Shown here in pieces: positions 15,529 to 23,023 of a stretch of DNA of 23,050 bases. Below the pieces are notes generated by a model. That model was not told the DNA's origin and searched no databases. It saw only the letters and a list, made by a program, of their open reading frames with translations. The DNA is from Methanolinea sp. UBA275. Lineage in GTDB: Archaea; Halobacteriota; Methanomicrobia; Methanomicrobiales; Methanospirillaceae. The DNA lies in contig DAWU01000027.1 in NCBI GenBank assembly GCA_002506105.1, positions 1 to 23,050 of the forward strand, in the 5' to 3' direction. Made by a program: the position numbers and the translations under genes. Positions within the stretch are counted from its first letter, which is position 1. Each line of letters begins with the position of its first letter.

Positions 15529-16172
15529 TTCTTCATCACGATCCAGAATCCCGACCCATCCCTGACCATTTCGTAATCCGGGATCTTTGCAGCGTTAAGA
15601 GCTGCTTTTAGTTCTGCATCCTTTGCTGGGCCCATATTTCCTTTCACCTTCTCTTCCCATGATGGGTCGATCTCTCGCATCTTAGCAGTAATCTCCTCCC
15701 GGATTGCCTGTGTGCCGAATCCCCCTCCAAGAAAGGTCCTGCCTCCAGGCCTGATAACCCTGTAGATTTCAGAAAAAGCCCTGTCAGGGGAATCCCAGAA
15801 GAAGAGGGACCCCCGGCTTACGACGAGGTCGACCGAAGAGTCCTCGTAGGGAAGGGTATGGACATTGGCATGGACTGTCCGAATACGATCGCTCATTCCC
15901 GCATTCCGGATGTTCTTCTCCGCACACACAAGCATGTCCAGTGACATGTCCAGCGCATCTATGGAAAATTCCGAGATCCCGGCGAGTGCAATCGCCAGGT
16001 GGCCCGGACCGCACCCTGCATCGATGCACAGTCCACGATCAAAACCGCAACAACCGATCGTCTGCCGTGCGATTGCCGGGTATGCAGGGGCAAAGATAGT
16101 CCGGGCCATTTCATTGAATTCAGACGCAGATCTCTCTTTTCCGGTCCATTTTTGTACTCCTGTGCTTTTCAT
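15525..16172 (-). CDS. class I SAM-dependent methyltransferase (small)
   Basis: A 215-residue Rossmann-fold methyltransferase of the Methyltransf_11/UbiE-like type. Motif I is DAGCGPGHLA (51-60), strand 2 ends in ALDMS, the motif around 100-118 reads HANVHTLPYEDSSVDLVVSR, and RPGGRTFLGG (141-150) gives motif III. There is no membrane segment and no added domain, so it acts in the cytosol on a small molecule. The ATG at 16172 is chosen because GGTGTGGAG lies just before it and the similarity begins soon after. It starts 19 bases after the SBP 2 stop and its own stop overlaps the radical SAM start, so the two enzymes are translationally coupled and probably act on the same substrate. Confidence 0.9.
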   Translation of the reverse strand: MKSTGVQKWTGKERSASEFNEMARTIFAPAYPAIARQTIGCCGFDRGLCIDAGCGPGHLAIALAGISEFSIDALDMSLDMLVCAEKNIRNAGMSDRIRTVHANVHTLPYEDSSVDLVVSRGSLFFWDSPDRAFSEIYRVIRPGGRTFLGGGFGTQAIREEITAKMREIDPSWEEKVKGNMGPAKDAELKAALNAAKIPDYEMVRDGSGFWIVMKK

Positions 16173-16191
16173 TCTCCACACCTGTTCAGGG

Positions 16192-17289
16192 TCACCTGAG
16201 TGTGGGGTCCAGCAGGCTGTCCACCTCGCTGTCCGAGAGATCGTAGTGGTAGAACTTGTGGTAGAATTCCCGTGTGAGTGCCGGGAGATCCAGGTCGCTG
16301 AATTTTTCGGGATGCAGGATTTTGGCCGTCCATGGAATCCCGATGATACGGTTGATGCCTGGTGGCCGGTCGAACCACGGGTACGGCGACTGTGGGACAA
16401 GATAAACACGATGGTTCCTCACAGCTTCGATGGGTTGCCAGAGGGTGTCGTCATAGATTCCTGTGTAAAATACCGGGTCGCTGACGATGATGACCTCAGG
16501 ATTCCATTTCGTCACCTGCTCCATCGAGACCGGGGTCATCCCCATGCCGGGAGTAATCTGGCATTCAGCAACGTTGATCCCACCAGCAAGATCGATCAGT
16601 TCAGAATGAACTGATCCCGTGGGATCGGTCTGGAGCCCAGTAGCGCCTTCGGCATAATATACTCTGACCTTCTCATCTGCAGGTATGCCGGAGACCCGGT
16701 TCTTTATAGTCGATGACACCCGTGCATAAAATTCGTTCAGTTCTGCTGCCTTTTCTTCGGCACCGACAAGCCGGCCGATAAAGAAGATCGATTCATCATA
16801 CGCAGATGCATTTCGCGCATCCAGAACCCCCACCACAGGAATAGCACCGAACTTCTTCTGGTGTTCTTCAATCACACTCCTGAATTCTCCTATGCCCTCT
16901 CCTTCGATGATGATGTCGGGATGCATGGACATGAACACTTCATAGTTCCCGGTTTGTTTGCCGAACCATCCCCCTACATTGGGCAGGACACGGTATTGTT
17001 CCGGCATTAACACATTCCCGTTCACCTTGTTCGGATCGAGATTGACCCCGATCAGCTTTTCAGGAGCAAGGGCGTACATGGCGATGGTGGTCATCGGGAC
17101 CGTCGTGAGGACCCTGTTGATCGTTGTGGGGACCTGAAGTGTTCTCCCAACCATGTCCGTGACCGTCTTTGTCGTTTTTTCTGTCGCTAAAGGCTGTGAT
17201 GAGGTGCTGGTGCAGCCGGACCAGAGGACGGTTATGCAGAGGAGCACCAGAATCGCGCCTGTCATAATGTGAACATTCTTCTTTTCCAT
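16192..17289 (-). CDS. FecB/BtuF-type lipoprotein solute-binding protein (SBP 2)
   Basis: A 365-residue binding protein for the FecCD importer of this cluster. A hydrophobic stretch (8-24) ends in WSGC with C26 followed by TSTS, a lipobox-like site that would anchor the protein to the outer face of the membrane. The mature domain begins with TVTDMVGRTLQVPTTINRVL; the backbone helix runs near 170-205; the C-lobe has RVYYAEG, LIDLAGGINVA, VTKWNPEVIIVSD and GIPWTAKILHPEKFSDLDLP. GAGGTTGA before the ATG lies within the end of the DUF364 gene, only three bases away, so the two are co-translated. The ligand is unknown, but the C-lobe is the closest relative within the window of the SBP half in the radical SAM fusion. 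Confidence 0.93.
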   Translation of the reverse strand: MEKKNVHIMTGAILVLLCITVLWSGCTSTSSQPLATEKTTKTVTDMVGRTLQVPTTINRVLTTVPMTTIAMYALAPEKLIGVNLDPNKVNGNVLMPEQYRVLPNVGGWFGKQTGNYEVFMSMHPDIIIEGEGIGEFRSVIEEHQKKFGAIPVVGVLDARNASAYDESIFFIGRLVGAEEKAAELNEFYARVSSTIKNRVSGIPADEKVRVYYAEGATGLQTDPTGSVHSELIDLAGGINVAECQITPGMGMTPVSMEQVTKWNPEVIIVSDPVFYTGIYDDTLWQPIEAVRNHRVYLVPQSPYPWFDRPPGINRIIGIPWTAKILHPEKFSDLDLPALTREFYHKFYHYDLSDSEVDSLLDPTLR

Positions 17290-17292
17290 GAC

Positions 17293-18222
17293 TCAACCTC
17301 TGTGTTGAATCTGTACGAACCCGGCATCATGGGATGCAGAGTCTCTTCGCTGAATGGTAATCCGCTCGGCAGATTTTCCGAAGAAATGGTATCCTGAGCC
17401 CCCTTCACTGAGGATATCCAGGAGATCGTCGGGGCTGGTGACAAGATCACCGCCCATGACGTGTACTCCCCGCTGGAAAAACGCATCAGGAAGCATACTC
17501 GCAGTAGGTCCAACTAGAACAATGTGTGCCCCTGGTTTTACATGTGCAAGAATGGGCTCCAGCGAATGGAAGAGGAGAGTCGTCCCTGTGATCACCAGGA
17601 TATCTGCCTGGGAGACAACCTCACCCGTCCTCTCCACAGGAACCCAGAACGGCATCTCATCTTCCTTCAGGGTCCGTGGATCCATCTCGATGATGGAGAA
17701 TGGTGATCCCCGTTTCTTGAGCCGCATGAGAATTGGAACAAGCGCACCGATGACAACCACATTCGCTCCATCGGGAATCTCTATCATCTCGAGAGCATCT
17801 GATCCCTTTTCGATTGTATACTCCAGCTCCCGACTCTGTTCGAGAAATGAAGCGGAGAGTGCATTCAAAATTGCAATCCCGATAGCCCGTTTCATCGGGC
17901 TCCTGTCAAAGAGCGCACCAAAGAAGTCTGTGACAGGGCGTCCCCTGAATTTACCAGTCCAGGGCAGGGCTTTCAGCGAGCTTGGGCAGCAGACCGCTTC
18001 AGGAATTTCCTTGACAGGAGTAAAACAGAGCCCACCTGATCCGTTACTGAGTTTCACGCCGATAAAAAATATGCCGATTACCACACGTTCGACCGTGATG
18101 TCCGATAGCTGGTCACCGAGACGCGATTGGAGATTGGCTATCGTATCCCGAAGAATTGCACCGGATTCAGACGAAAATTCTGTGCTTCCCGGGGCCATCC
18201 CAACAGACTGAGGACCGTTCAC
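17293..18222 (-). CDS. DUF4213-DUF364 protein (putative heavy-metal chelation)
   Basis: A ~309-residue cytosolic protein. The N-terminal part has VERVVIGIFFIGVKLSNGSG and GLCFTPVKEIPEAVCC, typical of the enolase-N-like DUF4213 domain. The C-terminal part is the Rossmann-like DUF364 with VVVIGALVPI, FSIIEMDP, DILVITGTTL, IVLVGPTASMLPDAFF and the very conserved GGSGYHFFGKSAERI near the end. Pfam calls DUF364 a putative heavy-metal chelation domain; a reaction is not established. The start is uncertain: the frame opens at a GTG at 18243, but the GTG at 18222 overlaps the methyltransferase stop as GTGA, the usual coupled arrangement, and is preferred. A partial second copy lies at 13516-13728. 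Confidence 0.85.
   Translation of the reverse strand: MNGPQSVGMAPGSTEFSSESGAILRDTIANLQSRLGDQLSDITVERVVIGIFFIGVKLSNGSGGLCFTPVKEIPEAVCCPSSLKALPWTGKFRGRPVTDFFGALFDRSPMKRAIGIAILNALSASFLEQSRELEYTIEKGSDALEMIEIPDGANVVVIGALVPILMRLKKRGSPFSIIEMDPRTLKEDEMPFWVPVERTGEVVSQADILVITGTTLLFHSLEPILAHVKPGAHIVLVGPTASMLPDAFFQRGVHVMGGDLVTSPDDLLDILSEGGSGYHFFGKSAERITIQRRDSASHDAGFVQIQHRG
17354..17421. repeat. 68-base repeat, copy B (in intact DUF364 gene)
   Basis: This is the second copy of the repeat at 13544-13611, inside the 3' end of the intact DUF364 gene. Same orientation, 65 of 68 positions identical, differences silent. Confidence 0.9.
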
Positions 18223-19310
18223 TGACACGATTCGCACCCACACGATTCATGATGGATAGGCAGGCGCCTTTCGCCCACCGGTACTTTGTCTGCAAGATGA
18301 ACCAAGGCGTCTCCGAAATTTGTCGTAATGACGGCCTTTTTCATGACCACGAGGCCGTTTTTGAACATCTCACTGGCGAACTCTTCCGGGTGACAGAGCG
18401 GGTGTCCGTAACTGTGAATGGACCGGTCAAGTTCTTTCACACCGGACGATCCGGTCCCGCAGACAGGCCCGCAGAACCAATGATTGGAGACAAAGAGGCC
18501 GTGGGGCTTCAGGCTCGCTTCAACCTTCTTGAAGATCGACGGTAGTTCTGCCCTGAACTTGTAGAGGAGATGGGATATAATCACGATATCGTACCCGCTG
18601 CCGGGATCATCCGTGACTATATCTCCGGCCATGACTGAAATGCGGTCTTCCATACCATAATGCCGGATAAATTCCCTGGTCAGGTCGATCACGTGGGGTT
18701 TGTCAAAGATTACTGCATGGAGACCGGGATTCTTCTGGCAGGCTGCGATTGCATACAATCCATGCCCCCCGCCCAGATCCAGGAGTGTTTTCGCCGAAGA
18801 GAAACCATCCCATCCGGTGAGGATTTTTGTGACCTCCTGCACTTCACCCCTTAGTGATCGTTCTGCGAGCGCCCGGAGGAACTTCGGGCTCGGGCCGTCG
18901 GAAAATCCGGTATTTTTCGGTGCTGCTGAAGTCAGGGTGTCCTTCAGGCAGTCCCATTGCCCGTGTTCCTGGGACGCATTGAGAATCCAGTCTCCCTGGT
19001 ATGACGGACTTTTCCGGACAAGGAAGCGGGTAGCGTTCACCGTATTCCCAAAGCGGTCATTCTTCCCTGAGAGATACCCGAGCTCAGCAAGGGTCTGGAG
19101 AAAACTCCTGGTAAACATGCCATTGATGGACAATGCATTTCCGATCTCCTCCCGGGACGATGGTCCATGCTCATCCAGCCATTCGAACAGGCCAAGTTCA
19201 AGTCCAGCCCGGAGAACCTGGTAGGTCTTATATCCATCAACAATTCCATCGATGGAGGAGATCTCCTCCCCCACCTTGACATTTGCTAGATCTGTTTTCA
19301 CTGGTGTCAT
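18219..19310 (-). CDS. O-methyltransferase-family protein (plant-OMT / hydroxyneurosporene type)
   Basis: A 363-residue SAM methyltransferase of the 'methyltransferase 2' family. An N-terminal winged-helix dimerisation domain (about 15-100; YKTYQVLRAGLELGLFEWLD, then LAELGYL) precedes the catalytic domain. The SAM loop is LLDLGGGHGLYAI (176-188), followed by FDKPHVIDL and VMAGDIVTDDPGSGYDIVIIS. H247 in SHLLYKF lies where plant enzymes carry the catalytic base region. Unusual features are a pair of Cys at 280 and 284 and a Cys-rich C-terminus ending CGCESCQ (357-363), which could bind a metal. It starts 14 bases after SBP 3 and its TGA overlaps the likely start of the DUF364 gene. The acceptor may be O, N, S or C. 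Confidence 0.9.
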   Translation of the reverse strand: MTPVKTDLANVKVGEEISSIDGIVDGYKTYQVLRAGLELGLFEWLDEHGPSSREEIGNALSINGMFTRSFLQTLAELGYLSGKNDRFGNTVNATRFLVRKSPSYQGDWILNASQEHGQWDCLKDTLTSAAPKNTGFSDGPSPKFLRALAERSLRGEVQEVTKILTGWDGFSSAKTLLDLGGGHGLYAIAACQKNPGLHAVIFDKPHVIDLTREFIRHYGMEDRISVMAGDIVTDDPGSGYDIVIISHLLYKFRAELPSIFKKVEASLKPHGLFVSNHWFCGPVCGTGSSGVKELDRSIHSYGHPLCHPEEFASEMFKNGLVVMKKAVITTNFGDALVHLADKVPVGERRLPIHHESCGCESCQ

Positions 19311-19324
19311 GTTCGTTCACGCCA

Positions 19325-20425
19325 TTATTTTGTGGCAGGTTGGGGATTGAGGAACTTCTCGTATTCCTGGTCGCTGAGCTCATACCTGTAATAGGTCCGG
19401 TAAAAGTCCTGTGTCTCGGCTTTAAGGTCAATATCGGCGAATTTTTCCGGATAGATTGTTTTCGCGAGCCACAGTATCCCAAGCGGTGCCTCGGGTGACG
19501 GGCGATCCCACCAGAACGAGCCGATAGGACATTCGTAGATCCGGTTGTTCCTGACTGCTTCAATGCTGGCCAGCTGGTCGTTGTTCTTCACATCACCAAC
19601 CGGCATGAATGTGCCTTCGTTGCTGCTCAGGATGATGACGTCAGGGTTCCACTTGACCAGCTGCTCAACCGAGGTGTCCCGGATCGTCCCGAGTTCCTCG
19701 GCAACATTGATGCCACCGGCTGCAGTGATGAACTCCTGCCCCCACCAGCCGCCCCCGTTGGTGTGGGTCGTTTTCCCGAGCATGTAATAGACCCGTTTTT
19801 TCTGTTCTGTTGGGATCCCTGCAACCCGTTCCTTCACCAGGGCGAGCTTTGTATCCCAGTACGTGTTGAGGGACACTGCCTGTTGCTCATCCCCGAGCAG
19901 GTTACCCATCATGGTGAATTCTCGCTTCAGCTGGCTGATGTTTCCGCGACCGACCATGACGGTAATAACCGGAATCCCGGCCTCGCGGATCTTCGTGTTT
20001 CCTTTTTCGGATGTAACTGCGGCAATCACAACATCGGGGTGAAGGTCAACGATCTGTTCGATGTTAACTTCATCAAAGGACCCGGCATCTGTGACTGTGG
20101 AGAATCCCGGCTTCATCACCTTGAGCTGGGGCATGATGCATTTGGCCGGCTGGGCGACTATCCTGTCAGATACTCCCATGACCATCACTTCATGGGTTGC
20201 TCCTCCACAGCAGGTTATCACAATCCTGTTGATATCGGTCGGTATCTCAACCGTGTTTCCTGCCATGTCGGTGACAGTGCGATGCTTGCCGACGTCCGGT
20301 GTGCTTGAAACAAGCGGCATGATGAAGATGGCGGTAAGGACTATGACGAGACCGGCAGCGATAATCGCTGCAGTAATCTTCATCGAAGTGCGGTTCACTT
20401 TGGATTGTCCCGGTTTTTTTTCCAT
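19325..20425 (-). CDS. FecB/BtuF-type solute-binding protein (SBP 3)
   Basis: A 366-residue binding protein anchored or secreted by a hydrophobic N-terminal segment (17-39) without a lipobox Cys. The mature part opens with TVTDMAGNTVEIPTDINRIV, then TCCGGATHEV with neighbouring C72-C73 and C96 in the first lobe, which is unusual for the family. The backbone helix covers about 165-210 and the C-lobe has RVYYMLG, ITAAGGINVAEEL, VKWNPDVIILSS and GILWLAKTIYPEKFADIDLK. It is separated from the ATPase gene by 89 bases and from the methyltransferase gene by 14. Being the SBP closest to the permease and ATPase genes, it is the likeliest main partner of that importer. Confidence 0.93.
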   Translation of the reverse strand: MEKKPGQSKVNRTSMKITAAIIAAGLVIVLTAIFIMPLVSSTPDVGKHRTVTDMAGNTVEIPTDINRIVITCCGGATHEVMVMGVSDRIVAQPAKCIMPQLKVMKPGFSTVTDAGSFDEVNIEQIVDLHPDVVIAAVTSEKGNTKIREAGIPVITVMVGRGNISQLKREFTMMGNLLGDEQQAVSLNTYWDTKLALVKERVAGIPTEQKKRVYYMLGKTTHTNGGGWWGQEFITAAGGINVAEELGTIRDTSVEQLVKWNPDVIILSSNEGTFMPVGDVKNNDQLASIEAVRNNRIYECPIGSFWWDRPSPEAPLGILWLAKTIYPEKFADIDLKAETQDFYRTYYRYELSDQEYEKFLNPQPATK

Positions 20426-20514
20426 ATTCGTTCATTCCTGAAGTTCCTGATTTTCGTCGATACGGTAGCGGTAATGTCCGGTAATACATGCACCAAAAAC
20501 CTTACATCGTACAG

Positions 20515-21366
20515 CTACCTCCCGGAAGATGCGATCACAGAAGGATGACCAATACATTGCAGGTGCTCCATTCCCCCGCACCGGCAGGATCCGGCCTTGT
20601 GCGGTACGCACACATGACGTGCAACGTCGTGGCTGTAGGTAATCGAGACATCCACTCCGTAAGTCCGCTTCAGGTTCTCTGCGGTGACCACCTCTTCTGC
20701 AAGCCCATAGGCCATAAACGAGCCATACTGCATGATAGCGACATTATTAGAAGTCAGAAAAGCGTGATCCGGGAAATGTGAACTCATGACCACCGAGATG
20801 CCGCTGTCTGCAAGCTGGTCGATGATCTCGAGAACCCGTATCTGGTTCCCGAAGTCAAGGTGCGAGGTCGGTTCATCGAGCAGCAGGATCGCAGGTTCCT
20901 GGGTTAAGGCACGTGCGATCATGGCGAGCTGGTACTCCCCGCCGCTGATCTCATTCACAGGCTTGTCTGCAATCTTCCCGATTCCGACGAGATCGATCAT
21001 CTGATCGGCTTTTTTATAGTCCTCTCTCCCAGGAGAAGAGAATGCGGGAAGATGCGGAGCTCTCCCCATCAGGACAAATTCCATGACAGAAAATGGGAAG
21101 ATGATCTCGTGTGCCTGGGGTACGTACCCGATCTTCTTCGCAATCTCTACCTGCGGGAGCACGGCCATCTCCGTCCCCAAGAGCCGGATCGATCCCGAAC
21201 GGAGGCGGTACAGGTTTGCCAGACACCGGATAAGGGTCGATTTCCCGATCCCATTCGGTCCCAGGATACAGAGCACCTCATGCTCTGCAAGTGAGAATGA
21301 GATATTTGAAAAGATCTCCGGGCCCCTGGGATACGTGTAGCCCGCATTTGCCACTTCAAGGATCAT
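20515..21366 (-). CDS. FecCD-type importer ATPase (FepC/BtuD-like) with His/Cys tail
   Basis: A 283-residue ABC ATPase that powers the adjacent permease from the cytoplasmic side. Walker A is GPNGIGKST (36-44), the Q-loop is YVPQAHE (Q84), the signature is ISGGE (140-144), Walker B is ILLLDEP (160-166) and the H-loop is H197. The spacing is that of vitamin B12/siderophore importers. The usual protein ends near 255; here a tail continues with many possible metal ligands (H246, H251, C253, H256, C261, C263, H268, C271, H274). The ATG at 21366 overlaps the permease stop as ATGA and follows GGTGGGGTGG, so it is preferred over the GTG at 21372. Confidence 0.93.
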   Translation of the reverse strand: MILEVANAGYTYPRGPEIFSNISFSLAEHEVLCILGPNGIGKSTLIRCLANLYRLRSGSIRLLGTEMAVLPQVEIAKKIGYVPQAHEIIFPFSVMEFVLMGRAPHLPAFSSPGREDYKKADQMIDLVGIGKIADKPVNEISGGEYQLAMIARALTQEPAILLLDEPTSHLDFGNQIRVLEIIDQLADSGISVVMSSHFPDHAFLTSNNVAIMQYGSFMAYGLAEEVVTAENLKRTYGVDVSITYSHDVARHVCVPHKAGSCRCGGMEHLQCIGHPSVIASSGR

Positions 21367-22448
21367 GTCCACCCCACCGATCGCTTACTGAGCAGGTATG
21401 CAAAGAACGGTGCCCCGATAATAGCAGTGAGAATTCCTAAGGGTATCTCGGCACTGGTAAGATTTCGCGCGATATCATCAATAATCAGCATATAGGATGC
21501 TCCCAACAGGAACGCAACAGGCATGAGTTTTTTATAATCCGGGCCGACGAGCATCCGGCCAAGATGCGGCACGACCAGGCCGACCCACCCGATGATTCCT
21601 GCAATACAGACAGCTCCGGCGGTGATCAGGGTCGAACAGAGGATGATCACCTGCGACATTCGCTTTGTATCTATTCCAAGCGCCCGTGCTTCATCGTCGC
21701 CTACGGCGAGAAGGTTGATCCGCCACCGGATCAGGATGAGGACCACCGCCGCACCGAGGAGGGGGGGAGCGATCAGGAGTATATCAGTATACCGTACTGA
21801 TGCAAGGCTTCCCATCAACCAGAAGGTAATCGCCGGGAGTTTCTCGTAAGGGTCTGCGACATACTTGGTGAGGGAGATCAGTGCGGTAAAAAAAGCCCCC
21901 ACGATAATTCCAGAAAGGACGAGGATAAGTGAGGGTGTGGTGCGATAAAAACGACTGAGCAGATATGTAATTGTGACAGCAAGGATACCAAAGCAGAATG
22001 CTGATACCTGGATGATGAACGAACCTTGAGAGAGGAGGATAGCAAGTGCCGCACCAAAACCTGCCCCCGATGATACACCGAGAATGTCGGGTGAAACAAG
22101 GGGATTTTTAAAGAGACCCTGGTATGCCGCACCTGCTATCGCGAGTCCCGCTCCCACGAGTACCGCAGCGATCACCCTGGGCAGGCGAATCAGGTAGATG
22201 ACGTTCTGTTCCGCTGCGGTCCAACCGGGCTCGATATGCATCACCTGATCAGGCAACAGGTTGATCAGTGGTGCAGCGAGAATCTGGACAACATGGCTAG
22301 GAGGGACCTCATAACGACCAACAAAGAGAGATAGGAAGAACAGGATCGGGAGAATCCCATAAATCAACAGAGTGCTGACGATCTTTCCGGTTAAAAGAGG
22401 TCGGATCAACAGGTATATTTCCGATATCTGCTTTGTGATCGCTGTCAT
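21363..22448 (-). CDS. FecCD/BtuC-family importer permease
   Basis: A 361-residue permease of the class II (BtuC/FecCD) type, with about ten membrane helices, that imports siderophores, cobamides, haem or, in the MolB branch, molybdate and tungstate. Family landmarks are LIRLPRVIAAVLVGAGLAIA, GLFKNPLVSPDILGVSSGAG, GIIGWVGLVVPHLGRMLVGPDYKKLMP and the ending IPLGILTAIIGAPFFAYLL. Ligand choice cannot be read from these. The ATG at 22448 is chosen because GAGGAGAG lies just before it. The frame is open upstream to 22541, but that part is not membrane-like and has a GGAGG touching an inner ATG at 22478. It is the first gene of the cluster and overlaps the ATPase gene. Confidence 0.93.
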   Translation of the reverse strand: MTAITKQISEIYLLIRPLLTGKIVSTLLIYGILPILFFLSLFVGRYEVPPSHVVQILAAPLINLLPDQVMHIEPGWTAAEQNVIYLIRLPRVIAAVLVGAGLAIAGAAYQGLFKNPLVSPDILGVSSGAGFGAALAILLSQGSFIIQVSAFCFGILAVTITYLLSRFYRTTPSLILVLSGIIVGAFFTALISLTKYVADPYEKLPAITFWLMGSLASVRYTDILLIAPPLLGAAVVLILIRWRINLLAVGDDEARALGIDTKRMSQVIILCSTLITAGAVCIAGIIGWVGLVVPHLGRMLVGPDYKKLMPVAFLLGASYMLIIDDIARNLTSAEIPLGILTAIIGAPFFAYLLSKRSVGWT

Positions 22449-22585
22449 ACTCTCCTCAACGGGGGTCCTTCCAGGCATCCTCCTTCCAGGAAAATGAGCA
22501 GGGAGGAGGTGGCTTCGGGAACCGGACGACGGGCAGTTCAAAATGTTTGTCGCATCAAGTATGTTGAACCCCGAATTATTTCAAG

Positions 22586-22658
22586 TTATGGTAATATGTT
22601 TAACTTTATTAAAAAATTAAATGATATAAATTAATATAGTTAACAATATTGACCATAA
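22586..22658. repeat. 19/20-base imperfect inverted repeat, candidate operator
   Basis: The left arm, TTATGGTAATATGTTTAAC (22586-22604), recurs as its reverse complement at 22639-22658 (TTATGGTCAATATTGTTAAC on the other strand), with small gaps. The arms flank 34 AT-rich bases that include the minus-strand TATA box, so a bound regulator would block or bend the promoter. Confidence 0.55.
22623..22631 (-). promoter_or_regulatory. TATA box for the importer cluster
   Basis: ATTTATATC on the minus strand predicts transcription from about 22600, inside the left arm of the inverted repeat. This would give a leader of about 150 bases before the permease ATG. Confidence 0.45.
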
Positions 22659-22780
22659 TCAATTCTCTAGATTAGCAGATCTCTTTTATCCTGACCCTCC
22701 AGAGACATAGCATTGCGGGAAGACCTGCCGGATTGAATTGTTTAATGTATATTAAAAGTGAAATAATAGAGGTGAATTTC

Positions 22781-22990
22781 ATGAAGATAAGCGCACGAAA
22801 CCAGCTCAAGGGAACTGTCAAGATGATGAAGAAGGGCCCGGTCAATACCGAGGTCGTCATAACCCTCCAGGGAGGAGCCGAGGTAGTCTCGGTCATCACC
22901 ACCCACTCGGCAGAGAACCTGAAGCTTGCCGAAGGTAAGCCTGTCTATGCGGTCATGAAGGCCACAGAAGTCCTGATAGGAATCGATTAA
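22781..22990 (+). CDS. molbindin (Mop/TOBE-domain protein)
   Basis: A 69-residue single Mop domain that binds molybdate or tungstate, usually as a ring of several subunits in the cytosol. The family core is complete: MKISARNQLKGTVKMMKKG, a GPVNTEVVITLQGG strand pair, VVSVITTHSAENLKLAEGK and the closing VYAVMKATEVLIGI. The ATG is fixed by GAGGTGA seven bases before it. The gene is divergent from the FecCD importer cluster and shares its control region, which may mean common regulation by metal or oxyanion supply. Alternatively it belongs to genes beyond the window. Confidence 0.93.
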   Translation: MKISARNQLKGTVKMMKKGPVNTEVVITLQGGAEVVSVITTHSAENLKLAEGKPVYAVMKATEVLIGID

Positions 22991-23005
22991 TCCTCTTTTA
23001 TATGA

Positions 23006-23023
23006 AAATCGCTTCCGCGATTT
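23006..23023 (+). terminator. hairpin after the molbindin gene
   Basis: AAATCGC (23006-23012) and GCGATTT (23017-23023) form a perfect seven-base stem with a four-base loop, 15 bases after the stop codon. No T-run follows, but TCCTCTTTTA lies between the stop and the stem, so termination could occur there. Confidence 0.4.

Larger units (their letters stand above)
22449..22780. other. 332-base divergent control region
   Basis: This AT-rich stretch separates the importer cluster from the molbindin gene and has no credible coding frame. It holds an inverted repeat (22586-22658), a minus-strand TATA box inside it, and T-rich stretches nearer the molbindin gene. Leaders of about 150 bases for the minus-strand operon would follow from the predicted start. 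Confidence 0.55.

Noticed and set aside
16173..16409. Upstream extension of the small methyltransferase frame to 16409
   Set aside because: It overlaps the end of SBP 2, is Ser/Thr/His-rich without fold pattern, and the ATG at 16172 has a good ribosome site.
12420..22448. A classical siderophore or cobamide synthesis locus
   Set aside because: No NRPS, NIS synthetase, nicotianamine synthase or cob/cbi gene is present; only the importer part resembles those systems.
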